A stretch of DNA of 64,000 nt. Source: Streptomyces polyasparticus (GTDB lineage: Bacteria; Actinomycetota; Actinomycetes; Streptomycetales; Streptomycetaceae). The notes beneath the pieces were generated by a model that ran no database searches, was not told the DNA's origin, and saw only the letters and a list, made by a program, of their open reading frames with translations. The position numbers and the translations under genes are program-made. Positions 16,776-27,334 of this stretch are shown here, in pieces. The stretch spans positions 1 to 64,000 of the forward strand of contig NZ_JACTVJ010000020.1 of assembly GCF_014493765.1 (NCBI RefSeq). The letters run 5' to 3'. Position 1 is the stretch's first letter; each line of letters opens with the position of its first letter.

Positions 16776-16992
16776 CGGTCTCAGCTTCGGCCTCGCCGAT
16801 TTCGTCCCGGACGATGTCCTTCGCCCGGACCCCCAGATCGGTCGGCGGGCCGTCGAAGCTGCGCAGTATCCGGAACCGGCTCGGCGAGGGCTCTACCAGG
16901 CGCAGCGCGTGCTGGCGTACCTCTTCGGCCTGCTCCGGCTCCAGGCGGTCGATGAGCTCGTGCAGATCGCTGTAGTCGTGCGCCGACGTCAT
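16762..16992 (-). CDS. Antitoxin of the broken PIN toxin
   Basis: This 76-residue acidic, helical protein (DLHELIDRLEPEQAEEVRQH) overlaps the start of the frameshifted PIN gene and so is its likely antitoxin. It resembles the Phd/VapB-like partners found with DTGPLVA-type PIN toxins. The start ATG at 16992 is preferred over the longer frame from 17067, whose N-terminus is Arg-rich and unlikely. With an inactive toxin it would be an orphan antitoxin. Confidence 0.65.
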   Translation of the reverse strand: MTSAHDYSDLHELIDRLEPEQAEEVRQHALRLVEPSPSRFRILRSFDGPPTDLGVRAKDIVRDEIGEAEAETDADR

Positions 16993-17100
16993 GGCCCTGC
17001 CCCTTCCAACACCGCCGCTGAGCGGGCACACCGGCTGTGCGCGGTTGCGGTGGCGGTGTGCTCGCACAGCTCGACCGGCCCAGGCAGGAGCCGGCCCGCG

Positions 17101-17568
17101 TCAGGCACGCCCACCCCGTCGGCCCGCATCCCCGCACTCGGCCCACAGCAGCTTCCCGCCCTGCCCGCCCTGCAACGCGTGCGCGCCCCAGTCGTCCGCG
17201 TAGGCCCGTACGAGGAACAGCCCGCGCCCGCTCTCCGCGCCCACATCCGCGCGCGGCCCGCCCCGCTCGAACCCGGCGGGAATCACCGGGTCACCGTCCC
17301 ACACCGCCACACGAACCCGCCCCCGATCGGCGCCCCCGGGTCCCAGACGCAGGGCATACGGCCCGGCGGTGTGCAGGTGCGCGTTGGTCAGCAGCTCCGA
17401 GCCCAACAGCTGGGCGTCCGCGACGAGTTCGGCTCGGCCGTGCGCCTCGAGAACCATGCGGAGCAGGGCGCGGGCGATGCCAGGAGCGCGGGGATCGTGC
17501 GGGAGCTGGAGGGTGTACGTACCCGGTAACCAGGCGGAGTAAGGCGGATGCGGGGATACGGTGGTCAT
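17101..17568 (-). CDS. HATPase-like regulatory protein
   Basis: A 155-residue protein with the anti-sigma-factor-like histidine kinase ATPase fold common in Streptomyces: SELLTNAHLHTAG (N-box), AVWDGDP (D-box) and ESGRGLFLV (G-box). Such proteins are RsbW-like and often sit beside XRE/DUF397 pairs, as here. It is divergent from the XRE gene, and the two annotated starts overlap by 21 bp, so at least one start is doubtful. Confidence 0.75.
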   Translation of the reverse strand: MTTVSPHPPYSAWLPGTYTLQLPHDPRAPGIARALLRMVLEAHGRAELVADAQLLGSELLTNAHLHTAGPYALRLGPGGADRGRVRVAVWDGDPVIPAGFERGGPRADVGAESGRGLFLVRAYADDWGAHALQGGQGGKLLWAECGDAGRRGGRA

Positions 17569-18414
17569 GGAAGTCTCCGTTCGTGCAGGCGAGTTGGATG
17601 TCAGCCGAGCGGATCGCGGAAACTGCGCGAGCGCGCGGGCTTGTCGTCAACAGAGGCCGCACAGAGCCTCGGCATCAAGCAGAACCAGGTCAGCAATATC
17701 GAGGCCGGGCGGCACGGAGTGAGCCCGGAGCGCGTGCGCACCATGGCCTGCCGTTACGAATGCTCGGACGAAGCACTCATCCACGCACTGGCAGAGATGG
17801 CCAACGGACGTACGCGCGGCTGGTGGGAGGAGTACCGCGAGCTGCTGCCTGACAGCATGCTCGACCTCGCCGAGGTTGAGCACCACTCGAAGCGCCTAGC
17901 GGCGGGGATCACCGCGCACATCCCCGGGCTCCTACAAATCCACGACCACGCCCGTGAAGTCTTCCGCCAAGTCGTCCCGGACCTGTCACCCCCCGAGGTG
18001 GAGCACCGGCTCTCGTTCCGCATCAAGCGGCAAGCCGTGCTCTTCGACGAACAGCCGGTCCCGTATCAGGCGATCATTCACGAGGCAGCGCTGCGTATGC
18101 AGTTCGGCGGGATTGCCGTCACCAAACGCCAGTTGCAGCACATCCTGGAAATCAGCGAGCAAGACCACATCCAGGTGCGAGTGATCCCGTTCTCGGCGGG
18201 CGCCTATCCCGGATCCGGGCAGTCGATCCTCTACGCCGAAGGACCGGTGCCCCAGCTCGACACCGTGCACCTCGATCAATCACATGGTTCCGCTCTCATC
18301 TCCGCAGAGGCCCAACTCGCCAAGTACCGCCTGCTCATGGCCCGCATGCAGGACAGGACCTTGCCGCCCAGCGATTCGCGGGACCTGATCCTGTCCATCG
18401 TCCACGACCTGTGA
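17548..18414 (+). CDS. XRE-family regulator with Scr1/DUF5753 domain
   Basis: The protein has an N-terminal HTH (KLRERAGLSSTEAAQSLGIK, then VSNIEAGRHGVS) and a long C-terminal ligand or partner domain (WWEEYRELLPD, IPGLLQI, VRVIPFSAGAYPG) typical of the XRE proteins that pair with DUF397 proteins. The first ~24 residues do not look like family members, and residues before KLRERAGL appear shortened. The only in-frame start, ATG 17548, overlaps the divergent ATPase gene. The N-terminus may be damaged or use an unusual start. Confidence 0.75.
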   Translation: MRGYGGHGSLRSCRRVGCQPSGSRKLRERAGLSSTEAAQSLGIKQNQVSNIEAGRHGVSPERVRTMACRYECSDEALIHALAEMANGRTRGWWEEYRELLPDSMLDLAEVEHHSKRLAAGITAHIPGLLQIHDHAREVFRQVVPDLSPPEVEHRLSFRIKRQAVLFDEQPVPYQAIIHEAALRMQFGGIAVTKRQLQHILEISEQDHIQVRVIPFSAGAYPGSGQSILYAEGPVPQLDTVHLDQSHGSALISAEAQLAKYRLLMARMQDRTLPPSDSRDLILSIVHDL

Positions 18415-18424
18415 AGGAGCCGAA

Positions 18425-18805
18425 GTGCCCACCCACCACTGGCAGAAGTCGTCCTACTGCGGCGAAGGCGAAGCGTGCCTGCACGTCGCCGCGACACCGG
18501 ACCACGTCCACCTGACCGAATCCGCAGATCCCCACGAGACCATAGTCACCACCACCCCCGACGCCTTCGCCGCACTCCTCACCACACTGAAGCAGGACGC
18601 CACCGCCCACGCCAGCCACGGCCCCGGGATTGAAATCACCTACGGTGATGGAGAGTTGGTTTCCTTGCGCGAGACCTCAACCCCGGACACCGTCGTCACC
18701 ACGACACGCAAGAAGTGGGACGCCTTCGCACTCGGCATCCAGGCCGGAGAGTTCGACCACTTCACCCAAGGCACGCAGACCGCCAACACAACACGCCCCA
18801 ACTGA
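18425..18805 (+). CDS. DUF397 protein with two tandem units
   Basis: This 126-residue protein begins with the DUF397 signature WQKSSYCGEGEACLHVA. A second, more divergent half follows (ITYGDGELVSLRET, then TRKKWDAFALGIQAGEFDHF), so it looks like a tandem DUF397. DUF397 proteins are partners of the XRE regulator encoded just upstream (10 bp gap), and some pairs behave as toxin-antitoxin-like or developmental switches. The GTG start follows AAGGAG. Confidence 0.78.
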   Translation: MPTHHWQKSSYCGEGEACLHVAATPDHVHLTESADPHETIVTTTPDAFAALLTTLKQDATAHASHGPGIEITYGDGELVSLRETSTPDTVVTTTRKKWDAFALGIQAGEFDHFTQGTQTANTTRPN

Positions 18806-18933
18806 CTCGCCATTCAGCCCCACACAGCCACAATCCAGCCGCAACAGAGAGAACGACGCACAACGACGGGTGACTACAGATGATGACGACCCGTCAGTTC
18901 ATCCAGCCACCATCCAGCCACGGATACGCGAAC

Positions 18934-19011
18934 GGGGCCGACCCGAAACCGGGCCGACCCCACCTGACCTGCGAACTTGACTAGTTCACCGGATCCGAGC
19001 TATCGCGCGAC

Positions 19012-19038
<27 letters not shown>
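18934..19038. repeat. att-like segment at the ychF 3' end
   Basis: A hairpin-rich stretch (18934-18961), CTGACCTGC at 18964-18972, and then the ychF stop and last codons at 19016-19038 mirror the order at 1114-1218. The 23-bp direct repeat with 1196-1218 has one mismatch. I infer that this is the chromosomal attachment site of an integrative element. Confidence 0.5.
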
Positions 19039-20100
<1,062 letters not shown>

Positions 20101-20258
20101 GTTTGACCGACTTCCCGTACGTACGTGAGTGAGGGCTTTCAAGGAGTGGTGGCAGCCCTCTCGGGCGGGCCGACACACAAGTTTAGGGCCGCGCGGGGGC
20201 GCCTGCGGCCCGGGCCGTTCGGGGCGTGACGGTCAGTGGTCCGACGTAACGTAGAGGA

Positions 20259-21008
20259 ATGGAGATCTTCGGCGTGGACATCGGCGGGTCCGGGATCAAG
20301 GGCGCTCCTGTGGACCTCGAGCGCGGTGACCTGGCGCAGCCCCGGCACAAGGTGCTGACCCCGCATCCGGCGACGCCCGACGCGGTGGCCGGCTGCGTCA
20401 AGGAGGTCGTCGAGCATTTCGGCTGGTCGGGCCCGGTCGGCGTGACCTTCCCCGGGGTCGTCACGGGCGGCTCCACGATCCGTACGGCCGCCAATGTCGA
20501 CAAGGGCTGGATCGATGTGGACGCGCGCTCGCTCCTGGGCGAGGCCACCGGCGGGCTGCCGGTGACCGTGCTCAATGACGCGGACGCGGCCGGTCTCGCG
20601 GAGATGCGGGTCGGGGCAGGCAAGGGCCGCGGCGGGACGGTGATGATGCTGACGTTCGGTACGGGGATCGGCAGCGCGCTCTTCGTCGACGGCCGCCTCG
20701 TGCCGAACACGGAGCTGGGGCATCTGGAGCTGCACGGGCACGACGCCGAGAAGCGGGCCTCCACCAAGGCGCGCGACGACGAGCAGCTGACCTGGGAGCA
20801 CTGGGCCCGGCGGGTGCAGAAGTATCTGGCGCATCTGGAGATGCTGTTCTCGCCGGAGCTGTTCATCATCGGCGGCGGTGTGAGCCGTAAGTCCGCGAAG
20901 TTCCTGCCGTTGATCGAGGGCATCAAGGCGGAGCTGGTACCGGCCGAGCTGCTCAACAATGCGGGGATCGTCGGGGCCGCGATGGCCGCGCACGAGGAGC
21001 ACCCCTAG
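20259..21008 (+). CDS. ppgK: Polyphosphate glucokinase
   Basis: A 249-residue ROK-family kinase with the phosphate loop FGVDIGGSGIKG, TFPGVVTGG, LNDADAAGLAE with the catalytic Asp, and LTFGTGIGSALF. The actinobacterial polyphosphate-dependent enzyme phosphorylates glucose with polyphosphate or ATP. It is divergent from ychF across 158 bp. It could phosphorylate glucose released by the GH1 beta-glucosidase, though that link is general metabolism rather than operon context. Confidence 0.92.
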   Translation: MEIFGVDIGGSGIKGAPVDLERGDLAQPRHKVLTPHPATPDAVAGCVKEVVEHFGWSGPVGVTFPGVVTGGSTIRTAANVDKGWIDVDARSLLGEATGGLPVTVLNDADAAGLAEMRVGAGKGRGGTVMMLTFGTGIGSALFVDGRLVPNTELGHLELHGHDAEKRASTKARDDEQLTWEHWARRVQKYLAHLEMLFSPELFIIGGGVSRKSAKFLPLIEGIKAELVPAELLNNAGIVGAAMAAHEEHP

Positions 21009-21097
21009 GCGGTACGGGGCCCGCTCCCGGTCAAGCCGCGCCCAAAAGCGCGTGTCCCACGCCCGTAATGCCGCAAAGGCCCGCCTACGTTGGGTGG

Positions 21098-21760
21098 GTG
21101 GAGCCACAAAGCACCCAGCAGAGCACCCCGCAAGGCATCCGTCCCGCCCGTGACGCACAGCGCCGTACCGCGCCCCTGCCCCCGCAGGCGGGCGCCCCCG
21201 ACGCCATGCCGGGGCCACGGCGTGGCGGGGCCGCGCGGCCGGTGTCGGCGGGGCCGCCCGCCGCGCGTGCGGTGCGCGGCGGAGTGCTCGCGGTACGCCG
21301 GGGCTACACCGCTGTGCGGACGATGCCGAATCCGCGGCTCACCGGGCTCGGCGCCGGGCTCTTCGCCACGGTGGCGCTGCTCTTCGTCGCGTGCGTGGAC
21401 CGGCTGCTCTTCGGGGAGTCGGCCGTGCTCTACGGCTGCTTCTTCCTGCTGATCAGCGTGCTGACCGCGGTCTGGGTGCGGCCGGCCGACCTGGTGACCG
21501 CGCCCGTCGCCGTACCGATCGCGTTCGCTCTCGGGCTGCTGCCCATCGCGGGCGGCAGCGGTGGGCTCGGCGGTCAGCTGATGGGGGTGATGACGGCGCT
21601 CGCGCTCAATGCGGGCTGGCTGTACGGAGGCACGCTCGTCGCGGGCCTGATCTCGACCGTCCGCAAGGCCCGGGAAATGAACAGGCGGCGGGCACTGCGC
21701 GCTGCCGCGCACCGCCCGCCGCACAGAAGGCCTGAGGCGCCGAGGGCTCGGCGGCCCTAG
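21098..21760 (+). CDS. DUF6542-type membrane protein
   Basis: A ~220-residue protein with a Pro/Ala/Arg-rich cytoplasmic N-terminus (about 75 residues) and about four hydrophobic helices (LTGLGAGLFATVALLFVA, AVLYGCFFLLISVLTAVW, a Val/Ala-rich third and LMGVMTALALNAGWLYGG), ending in an Arg-rich tail. It matches the small membrane family I know as DUF6542; function unknown. GTG 21098 lies 7 bp after a TACGTT -10-like box, suggesting a leaderless start; ATG 21068 is an alternative. Confidence 0.6.
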   Translation: MEPQSTQQSTPQGIRPARDAQRRTAPLPPQAGAPDAMPGPRRGGAARPVSAGPPAARAVRGGVLAVRRGYTAVRTMPNPRLTGLGAGLFATVALLFVACVDRLLFGESAVLYGCFFLLISVLTAVWVRPADLVTAPVAVPIAFALGLLPIAGGSGGLGGQLMGVMTALALNAGWLYGGTLVAGLISTVRKAREMNRRRALRAAAHRPPHRRPEAPRARRP

Positions 21761-21817
21761 CGCTCTCAGCTGGAGACACCCAGGGCCCGTCGGCCCCAGG
21801 CACTCCCGACGTCCGCG

Positions 21818-22813
21818 TCAGACCTCCGGGGTCTCCCCGACAGCCTCCGCCGCCTCCGCCCGCAGATCCCGCCGCAGCTCCTTCGGCAGCGAGAACGTGA
21901 TGGACTCCTCGGCCGCCTTGACCGTCTCCACGTCCTCGTAGCCGCGCTGGGCCAGCCACTCCAGGACCTCGTCGACCAGGACCTCGGGCACCGAGGCGCC
22001 GGAGGTGACGCCGACCGTGGTGACGCCGTCCAGCCAGGCCTCCTCGATCTCGGAGGCGAAGTCCACGAGGTACGAGGCCTGCGCCCCGGCCTGCAGGGCG
22101 ACTTCGACCAGGCGCTTGGAGTTGGACGAGTTGCGCGAGCCGACCACGATGACGAGGTCCGCCTCGGCGCCCATCTGCTTGACCGCGAGCTGGCGGTTCT
22201 GCGTCGCGTAGCAGATGTCGTCCGACGGGGGCGAGATGAGACCGGGGAACTTGGTCTTCAGGGCGTCGACCGTCTCCATCGTCTCGTCGACGGAGAGCGT
22301 GGTCTGCGAGAGCCAGACGACCTTGGACGGGTCGCGCACCTCGACCTTCTCGACATCCTTCGGTCCGTCGACGAGCTGGATGTGGTCGGGCGCCTCGCCG
22401 GAGGTGCCGATGACCTCCTCGTGGCCCTCGTGCCCGATCAGGAGGATGTCGTAGTCCTCCTGCGCGAACCGGACGGCCTCCTTGTGGACCTTGGTGACCA
22501 GCGGGCAGGTCGCGTCGATCGTGGCGAGGCGGCCGGCCTTGGCCTCCTCGTGGACGGTCGGGGCGACGCCGTGGGCGGAGAACATCACGATGTTGCCCGG
22601 CGGTACCTCCTCCGTCTGCTCGACGAAGATCGCGCCCTTACGTTCCAGGGTCTGCACCACGTACTTGTTGTGCACGATCTCGTGGCGCACATAGACGGGC
22701 GCCCCGTACTGCTCCAGGGCCTTCTCGACGGCGATCACGGCGCGGTCCACACCCGCGCAGTAGCCACGGGGAGCGGCGAGCAGGACGCGGCGGGCTTGGG
22801 TCGGTGCAGTCAT
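21818..22813 (-). CDS. ispH: 4-hydroxy-3-methylbut-2-enyl diphosphate reductase
   Basis: A 331-residue IspH/LytB enzyme, the last step of the MEP isoprenoid pathway. The three cluster cysteines are in [21 protein letters not shown] and [17 protein letters not shown] and the catalytic TTLSVDET region are also present. I place the start at MTAPT (22813), nine bases inside the longer frame. Isoprenoids made here feed the undecaprenyl synthase encoded at 62106. Confidence 0.95.
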   Translation of the reverse strand: MTAPTQARRVLLAAPRGYCAGVDRAVIAVEKALEQYGAPVYVRHEIVHNKYVVQTLERKGAIFVEQTEEVPPGNIVMFSAHGVAPTVHEEAKAGRLATIDATCPLVTKVHKEAVRFAQEDYDILLIGHEGHEEVIGTSGEAPDHIQLVDGPKDVEKVEVRDPSKVVWLSQTTLSVDETMETVDALKTKFPGLISPPSDDICYATQNRQLAVKQMGAEADLVIVVGSRNSSNSKRLVEVALQAGAQASYLVDFASEIEEAWLDGVTTVGVTSGASVPEVLVDEVLEWLAQRGYEDVETVKAAEESITFSLPKELRRDLRAEAAEAVGETPEV

Positions 22814-22909
22814 GTCCCCCATCGTAAGGCCGCACTCAACAGGTCAAAGATCCCCGTCTTGGGGAGACTGGGGGACGACTGGGGCACAAGCCGAACAGGG
22901 AGGCACACG

Positions 22910-24277
22910 ATGTCGGCTGAGCCGGCCCAGGCAGGGCAGGACACGCACTCGGAGCTGCGGCGCAGCCTGGGTTTCCGGGATCTGGTCGTCTACGGCCTGC
23001 TGTTCATCGCCCCGATGGCACCCGTCGGTGTCTTCGGCGCCCTTGACGCCAAGTCCCACGGCGCGGTCGCGCTCGTCTACATCGTGGCGACGATCGCGAT
23101 GGCCTTCACCGCGTACAGCTATGCGCAGATGGTGCGGGTCGTGCCGCAGGCCGGCTCGGTGTTCGCGTACGCGCGGGCGGCGCTGGGGCGCGGGCCCGGT
23201 TTCATCGCCGGGTGGATGGCGATGCTGGACTATCTGCTGATCCCGGCGGTCGCGTATCTGTTCTCCGGGATCGCGATGAACGCGCTGGTGCCCGAGGTGT
23301 CGCGCTGGGTGTGGACCGCGCTCGCCGTGGTGATCACGACCGCGCTGAACCTGGCGGGCGTACGGACCGCCGCGAAGGCCGGTTTCCTGGTGCTCGCCAT
23401 GGAGATCGTGGTGCTGCTCGTCTTCAGCGTCTCGGCGATCGTGGTGCTCGTACGGGACGGGGCGCAGCGCGACTGGCTCTCGCCGCTCACCGGTGACGGG
23501 ACCTTCGCGCTGTCGGCCGTGCTCGGGGCCGTGTCGATCGCGGTGCTCTCGTATCTCGGCTTCGACGCGATCGCGTCCTTCGCCGAGGAGGTCACCGGCG
23601 GGTCGGCGAAGGTGGCGCGTGCGGTGCTGTTCTGCCTGGGGCTCGCGGGCTTCCTGTTCATCGCGCAGACCTATCTGGTCGCGCTGCTCGAACCCGTCTC
23701 GTCCGCGCATCTCGCCGCGCATCCCGAGCAGCAGGGGTCCGCCTTCTACGACGCCGTGGACGCGTCCGTCGGCAGCTGGCTGCACGATCTGGTGGCGGTC
23801 AGCAAGGCGATCGGCGCGGCCTTCGCGGCGCTGGCCGGGCAGGCCGCGGCGGGGCGGCTGCTCTTCGCGATGGGCCGCGACCGGCGGCTGCCGAAGCTGC
23901 TCTCGCGTACGGACTCGGGGGTGCCGCGGGTCGCGCTGTCGATCGCCGCGGTGATCACGCTGGTCGCGGCGGTGTGGGCGGCGTCGCGGGACGACGGCAT
24001 GGACCACCTGGTGTCCGTCGTGGACATCGGCGCCCTGGTGGCCTTCACGATGCTGCACGCCTCGGTGATCTCCTGGTTCGGCGTACGCAAGCTGGGCGGC
24101 GAGGTCAGCTGGTGGCGGCACTGGCTGGTGCCGGTGCTCGGCGCGGTGATCGCGATCGCGGTGATCGTGGAGGCCTCGCGAGCGGCACAGGTGGTGGGGG
24201 CGTGCTGGCTGGCGATCGGGCTGGGTGTGCTGCTTGTTCAGCGGGGGCGGGCGGGTGATGAGGATGCGAAGGCCTAG
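22910..24277 (+). CDS. APC-family amino-acid permease
   Basis: A 455-residue permease with about 12 hydrophobic helices and the APC pattern: DLVVYGLLFIAPMAP in helix 1, SVFAYARAALGRGPGF in helix 3 and FDAIASFAEEVTGG in the loop before helix 8. The ATG at 22910 follows GGGAGG with 7-bp spacing; the longer open frame is antisense to ispH. It should import an amino acid or related cation by secondary transport. The substrate is not evident. Confidence 0.85.
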   Translation: MSAEPAQAGQDTHSELRRSLGFRDLVVYGLLFIAPMAPVGVFGALDAKSHGAVALVYIVATIAMAFTAYSYAQMVRVVPQAGSVFAYARAALGRGPGFIAGWMAMLDYLLIPAVAYLFSGIAMNALVPEVSRWVWTALAVVITTALNLAGVRTAAKAGFLVLAMEIVVLLVFSVSAIVVLVRDGAQRDWLSPLTGDGTFALSAVLGAVSIAVLSYLGFDAIASFAEEVTGGSAKVARAVLFCLGLAGFLFIAQTYLVALLEPVSSAHLAAHPEQQGSAFYDAVDASVGSWLHDLVAVSKAIGAAFAALAGQAAAGRLLFAMGRDRRLPKLLSRTDSGVPRVALSIAAVITLVAAVWAASRDDGMDHLVSVVDIGALVAFTMLHASVISWFGVRKLGGEVSWWRHWLVPVLGAVIAIAVIVEASRAAQVVGACWLAIGLGVLLVQRGRAGDEDAKA

Positions 24278-24402
24278 GCGGAACTCAGGTCCGGGCCGGG
24301 GTCGAGGAGCGGGCGTACGGCTCCCAGCCAGGAAGCAGGGCGCTAGCATTCCGGCCAATTGACGGCCGTTGCTCCGGCCGGGGGTGTACCGGAGGGAGAA
24401 CG

Positions 24403-25188
24403 GTGGACCAGCGCGCACTGCCTGAACAGGACTTCTCGGCGTTCGCCGATCCCGGGCGGTTCTCCGGACCGCAGCGGCTGCGCGTGACAGAGGCGATGAC
24501 GCGTCTGGAGGCCGAACGGCTGCGGGTGGTCCGGGCGATGGAGCGCGGGCAGCCGGTCGCGGCACGTGTCCTCGGACGAGGCGGGGAGGAGATCAACCGG
24601 AATCTCAGCCGCGAGGTTCCGGCCTGGCGCACCCTCGACTCCATCAACGCCAACGGTTCCGTGGAGCAACTCGCCGTAAGCCTCCCGAACAACACGTTCG
24701 CGATGAACGCCGGCCTCCGGATGACCAGCGTGTGGCACCGCGACGCCCTGAGCCCGGAGGTGCGGCTCGTGCTGTCCGGCGAGGACCCGGAGGTGTACTT
24801 CTTCGGCTACGGGCCGTTGCAGATGAAGATCGTCGACCGGGTCGAGGTGCTCCTCGCGGGGCCCGTCGTCCGCAACCGGACGACCGTCATCGTCGTACGG
24901 GACGCCGCGTGCGTGGCCGCCGCGCGCCACTACTGGGACGCGGTGCGTGCGACGGCGTACCCGTGCGCCGCCGAGGAGCCACCCGCCGACGGCCTCACCG
25001 AACGCCAGCGCCGCGTCGTCGCGCTCCTGCTCACCTGCTCGTCGGACGAGCAGATCGCCCGCCGGCTCGGACTGAGCGTCCGCACGGTCCGCACGGAGGT
25101 CGCCGTGATCCTCGACCTCCTCGACGCTCCGACCCGCTTCGTGGCGGGGGTCCGGCTCCGCGAGCGCCTGAGCAGGGTCACCTCCTGA
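24403..25188 (+). CDS. LuxR-type regulator with unknown N-terminal domain
   Basis: A 261-residue protein. The C-terminal ~65 residues are a GerE/LuxR HTH (GLTERQRRVVALLL, DEQIARRLGLSVRTVRTEV). The N-terminal ~190 residues begin with a helical stretch and then a beta-rich segment (VEQLAVSLPNNTF, VYFFGYGPLQMKIVDRVEVL) without a recognisable receiver or PAS domain. The GTG start follows GGAGGGAG. It is a single gene upstream of a secreted protein, and the signal it senses is unknown. Confidence 0.75.
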   Translation: MDQRALPEQDFSAFADPGRFSGPQRLRVTEAMTRLEAERLRVVRAMERGQPVAARVLGRGGEEINRNLSREVPAWRTLDSINANGSVEQLAVSLPNNTFAMNAGLRMTSVWHRDALSPEVRLVLSGEDPEVYFFGYGPLQMKIVDRVEVLLAGPVVRNRTTVIVVRDAACVAAARHYWDAVRATAYPCAAEEPPADGLTERQRRVVALLLTCSSDEQIARRLGLSVRTVRTEVAVILDLLDAPTRFVAGVRLRERLSRVTS

Positions 25189-25258
25189 CCTGCCCGCAAC
25201 CGCCGCCGGCTGCAGGATGCTGCAATCTTCCGCCGACGGCGCCCGCCAATCTCCCGCC

Positions 25259-25714
25259 ATGCGAAAGTACGGAAAACTCATGAGCGGCCTGACGGCCGCC
25301 GTCAGCACCGCGCTCGGGATGACCATGCTGACGGCGACGCCGGCGTCGTCCGTCACCCAGATCGCGCACAAGTGCGAGGGCAGCACGATCGTCCGCTGCG
25401 CCAACGTCGAGATGCCGTCCACCGGCGTCTTCAACGCGCACGCCCGGGTGTCCTCCAGCTCAGTCGCCTACAAGGTGATGGTCACCTATGTGGAGCTCCA
25501 GTACTACTCGAGCGGTAGCTGGCGCACCTTGCGGGAGGAGTTCCCGTACCCCGTCTACGAGATCGGGCAGGACGTCGCCCGCACCGACACATACGCGTGC
25601 GGTTCGTCGGCACGCAAGCTCGTCCGCGCGAGGGTCAAGGTGGCCTGGGACAACGGCAGCACCGTAACCCGGGACGAGCTCGTGACAGAGTCGGCGTACA
25701 TCTGCCCCCGCTGA
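25259..25714 (+). CDS. Small secreted protein, unknown function
   Basis: A ~151-residue protein with an N-terminal signal peptide ([26 protein letters not shown]). The mature part of about 120 residues holds four cysteines (HKCEG, VRCANV, YACGS, YICPR), probably two disulfides, and beta-rich sequence. I do not recognise a family. ATG 25259 is preferred; ATG 25280 is possible. It may be a target of the LuxR-type regulator 70 bp upstream. Confidence 0.6.
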   Translation: MRKYGKLMSGLTAAVSTALGMTMLTATPASSVTQIAHKCEGSTIVRCANVEMPSTGVFNAHARVSSSSVAYKVMVTYVELQYYSSGSWRTLREEFPYPVYEIGQDVARTDTYACGSSARKLVRARVKVAWDNGSTVTRDELVTESAYICPR

Positions 25715-25725
25715 TCGTGGTCTGA

Positions 25726-25774
25726 GGGAGGGTGCCCGGTCCCGGGTCGTGACGACCGGATCGGACACCCTCCC
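25726..25774 (+). terminator. Long hairpin after the secreted-protein gene
   Basis: Outer arms 25726-25734 and 25766-25774 form a 9-bp perfect stem enclosing GC-rich internal pairs. It lies 12 bp after the stop and ahead of xseA. Confidence 0.5.
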
Positions 25775-25868
25775 GACTGCCGGCGGATCCTGCCGACGAC
25801 CTGCGCGGCCGAGGGCCTGGCCGTCGGGTCGGGCCTCGCTGTCGGCGCCCGCCATTACGCTCCTACGC

Positions 25869-27113
25869 ATGGCTCTCAACACATCCGCCGAGGCGCCCCT
25901 GCCCGTGGGCGAGGTCTCGCGGCTCATCGGGGGGTGGATCGACCGGCTCGGGGCGGTGTGGGTCGAGGGGCAGATCACCCAGCTGTCGCGTCGGCCCGGC
26001 GCCGGCGTGGTGTTTCTGACGCTGCGCGATCCCTCGTACGACATCTCCGTCAGCGTCACCTGCTTCCGCGGCGTGTTCGACGCGGTGGCCGATGTGGTCT
26101 CCGAAGGTGCGCGGGTCGTCGTGCTCGCGAAGCCCGAGTGGTACGCGCCGCGGGGCCAGCTGTCGCTCAGGGCCACCGAGATAAAGCCCGTGGGCGTCGG
26201 TGAACTGCTCGCGCGACTCGAACAGTTGAAGAAGGCGCTGGCCTCGGAAGGACTCTTCGCGCCCGAGCGCAAGCGGCGGCTGCCGTTCCTTCCGCAGCGG
26301 ATCGGCCTCGTCACCGGGCGGGCTTCGGCAGCCGAGCGCGATGTCCTGGAGAACGCGCGGCACCGCTGGCCCGCGGTCCGTTTCGAGGTACGGAATGTGG
26401 CCGTGCAGGGCGTGCACGCGGTGCCGCAGGTGGTGCAGGCCGTCAAGGAGCTCGACGAGCTCGACGCCGTGGACGTGATCATCGTGGCGCGCGGCGGCGG
26501 CAGCGTGGAGGATCTGCTGCCGTTCTCGGACGAGCAGCTGATCAGGGCCGTATCGGCCTGCCGTACGCCGGTGGTCTCGGCGATCGGGCACGAACCGGAC
26601 TCCCCGCTGCTCGATCTCGTTGCGGACCTCAGGGCCTCGACGCCCACGGACGCGGCGAAGAAGGTCGTGCCCGACGTGGGCGAGGAGCTCGACCGGGTGC
26701 GGCTGATGCGCGATCGCGCGCGGCGGGCCGTCGACAATCTCCTGGACCGCGAGGAGCGCGGGCTCGCCGTCGCGATGTCGCGGCCCTCGATGGAGCATCC
26801 GCACCGGATGGTCGACGAGCGCGAGCAGCAGATCGACCAGATCGTCGACCGCGGCCGGCGCACGCTCGGGCATCTGCTCGACCGCGCCGACTCGGAGCTG
26901 ACGCATACGCTCGCGCGGGTGGTGGCCCTCTCCCCCGCGGCCACGCTGCGGCGCGGTTATGCGGTGCTGCAGCGCGGGGACGGGCATGTCGTGCGGAATG
27001 CGGCTGCGGTCGCGCAGGGCGAGGCGCTGCGGGCGCGCGTCGCCGAGGGAGAGTTCACGGTCACGCGGACCGACGCGAACGTACAGGCAAGCGATGAGGA
27101 GAACGGGGCATGA
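25869..27113 (+). CDS. xseA: Exodeoxyribonuclease VII large subunit
   Basis: A 414-residue protein with the N-terminal OB fold ([21 protein letters not shown]), the catalytic core [19 protein letters not shown] with [15 protein letters not shown], and the C-terminal coiled-coil region. ATG 25869 gives the conserved start. It degrades single-stranded DNA together with XseB and is coupled to xseB by a 4-bp overlap. Confidence 0.93.
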   Translation: MALNTSAEAPLPVGEVSRLIGGWIDRLGAVWVEGQITQLSRRPGAGVVFLTLRDPSYDISVSVTCFRGVFDAVADVVSEGARVVVLAKPEWYAPRGQLSLRATEIKPVGVGELLARLEQLKKALASEGLFAPERKRRLPFLPQRIGLVTGRASAAERDVLENARHRWPAVRFEVRNVAVQGVHAVPQVVQAVKELDELDAVDVIIVARGGGSVEDLLPFSDEQLIRAVSACRTPVVSAIGHEPDSPLLDLVADLRASTPTDAAKKVVPDVGEELDRVRLMRDRARRAVDNLLDREERGLAVAMSRPSMEHPHRMVDEREQQIDQIVDRGRRTLGHLLDRADSELTHTLARVVALSPAATLRRGYAVLQRGDGHVVRNAAAVAQGEALRARVAEGEFTVTRTDANVQASDEENGA

Positions 27114-27334
27114 GCACTACGGACGAGGCCCTCGGCTACGAGCAGGCCCGCGACGAACTCGTGGATGTGGTCCGCAGGCTGGAGACGGGCGGCACCACGC
27201 TCGAGGAGTCCCTGGCCCTGTGGGAGCGCGGCGAGGAGCTGGCGAAGGTGTGCCGCCGCTGGCTTGACGGGGCGCGGGCACGGCTCGACGCGGCGCTGGC
27301 GTCCGAGGACGAAGAAGGCGCGGACGAGGAGTAG
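27110..27334 (+). CDS. xseB: Exodeoxyribonuclease VII small subunit
   Basis: A 74-residue helical hairpin protein ([40 protein letters not shown]), the normal XseB length and pattern. The start overlaps the xseA stop (ATGA). It binds along the XseA coiled coil. Confidence 0.92.
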   Translation: MSTTDEALGYEQARDELVDVVRRLETGGTTLEESLALWERGEELAKVCRRWLDGARARLDAALASEDEEGADEE

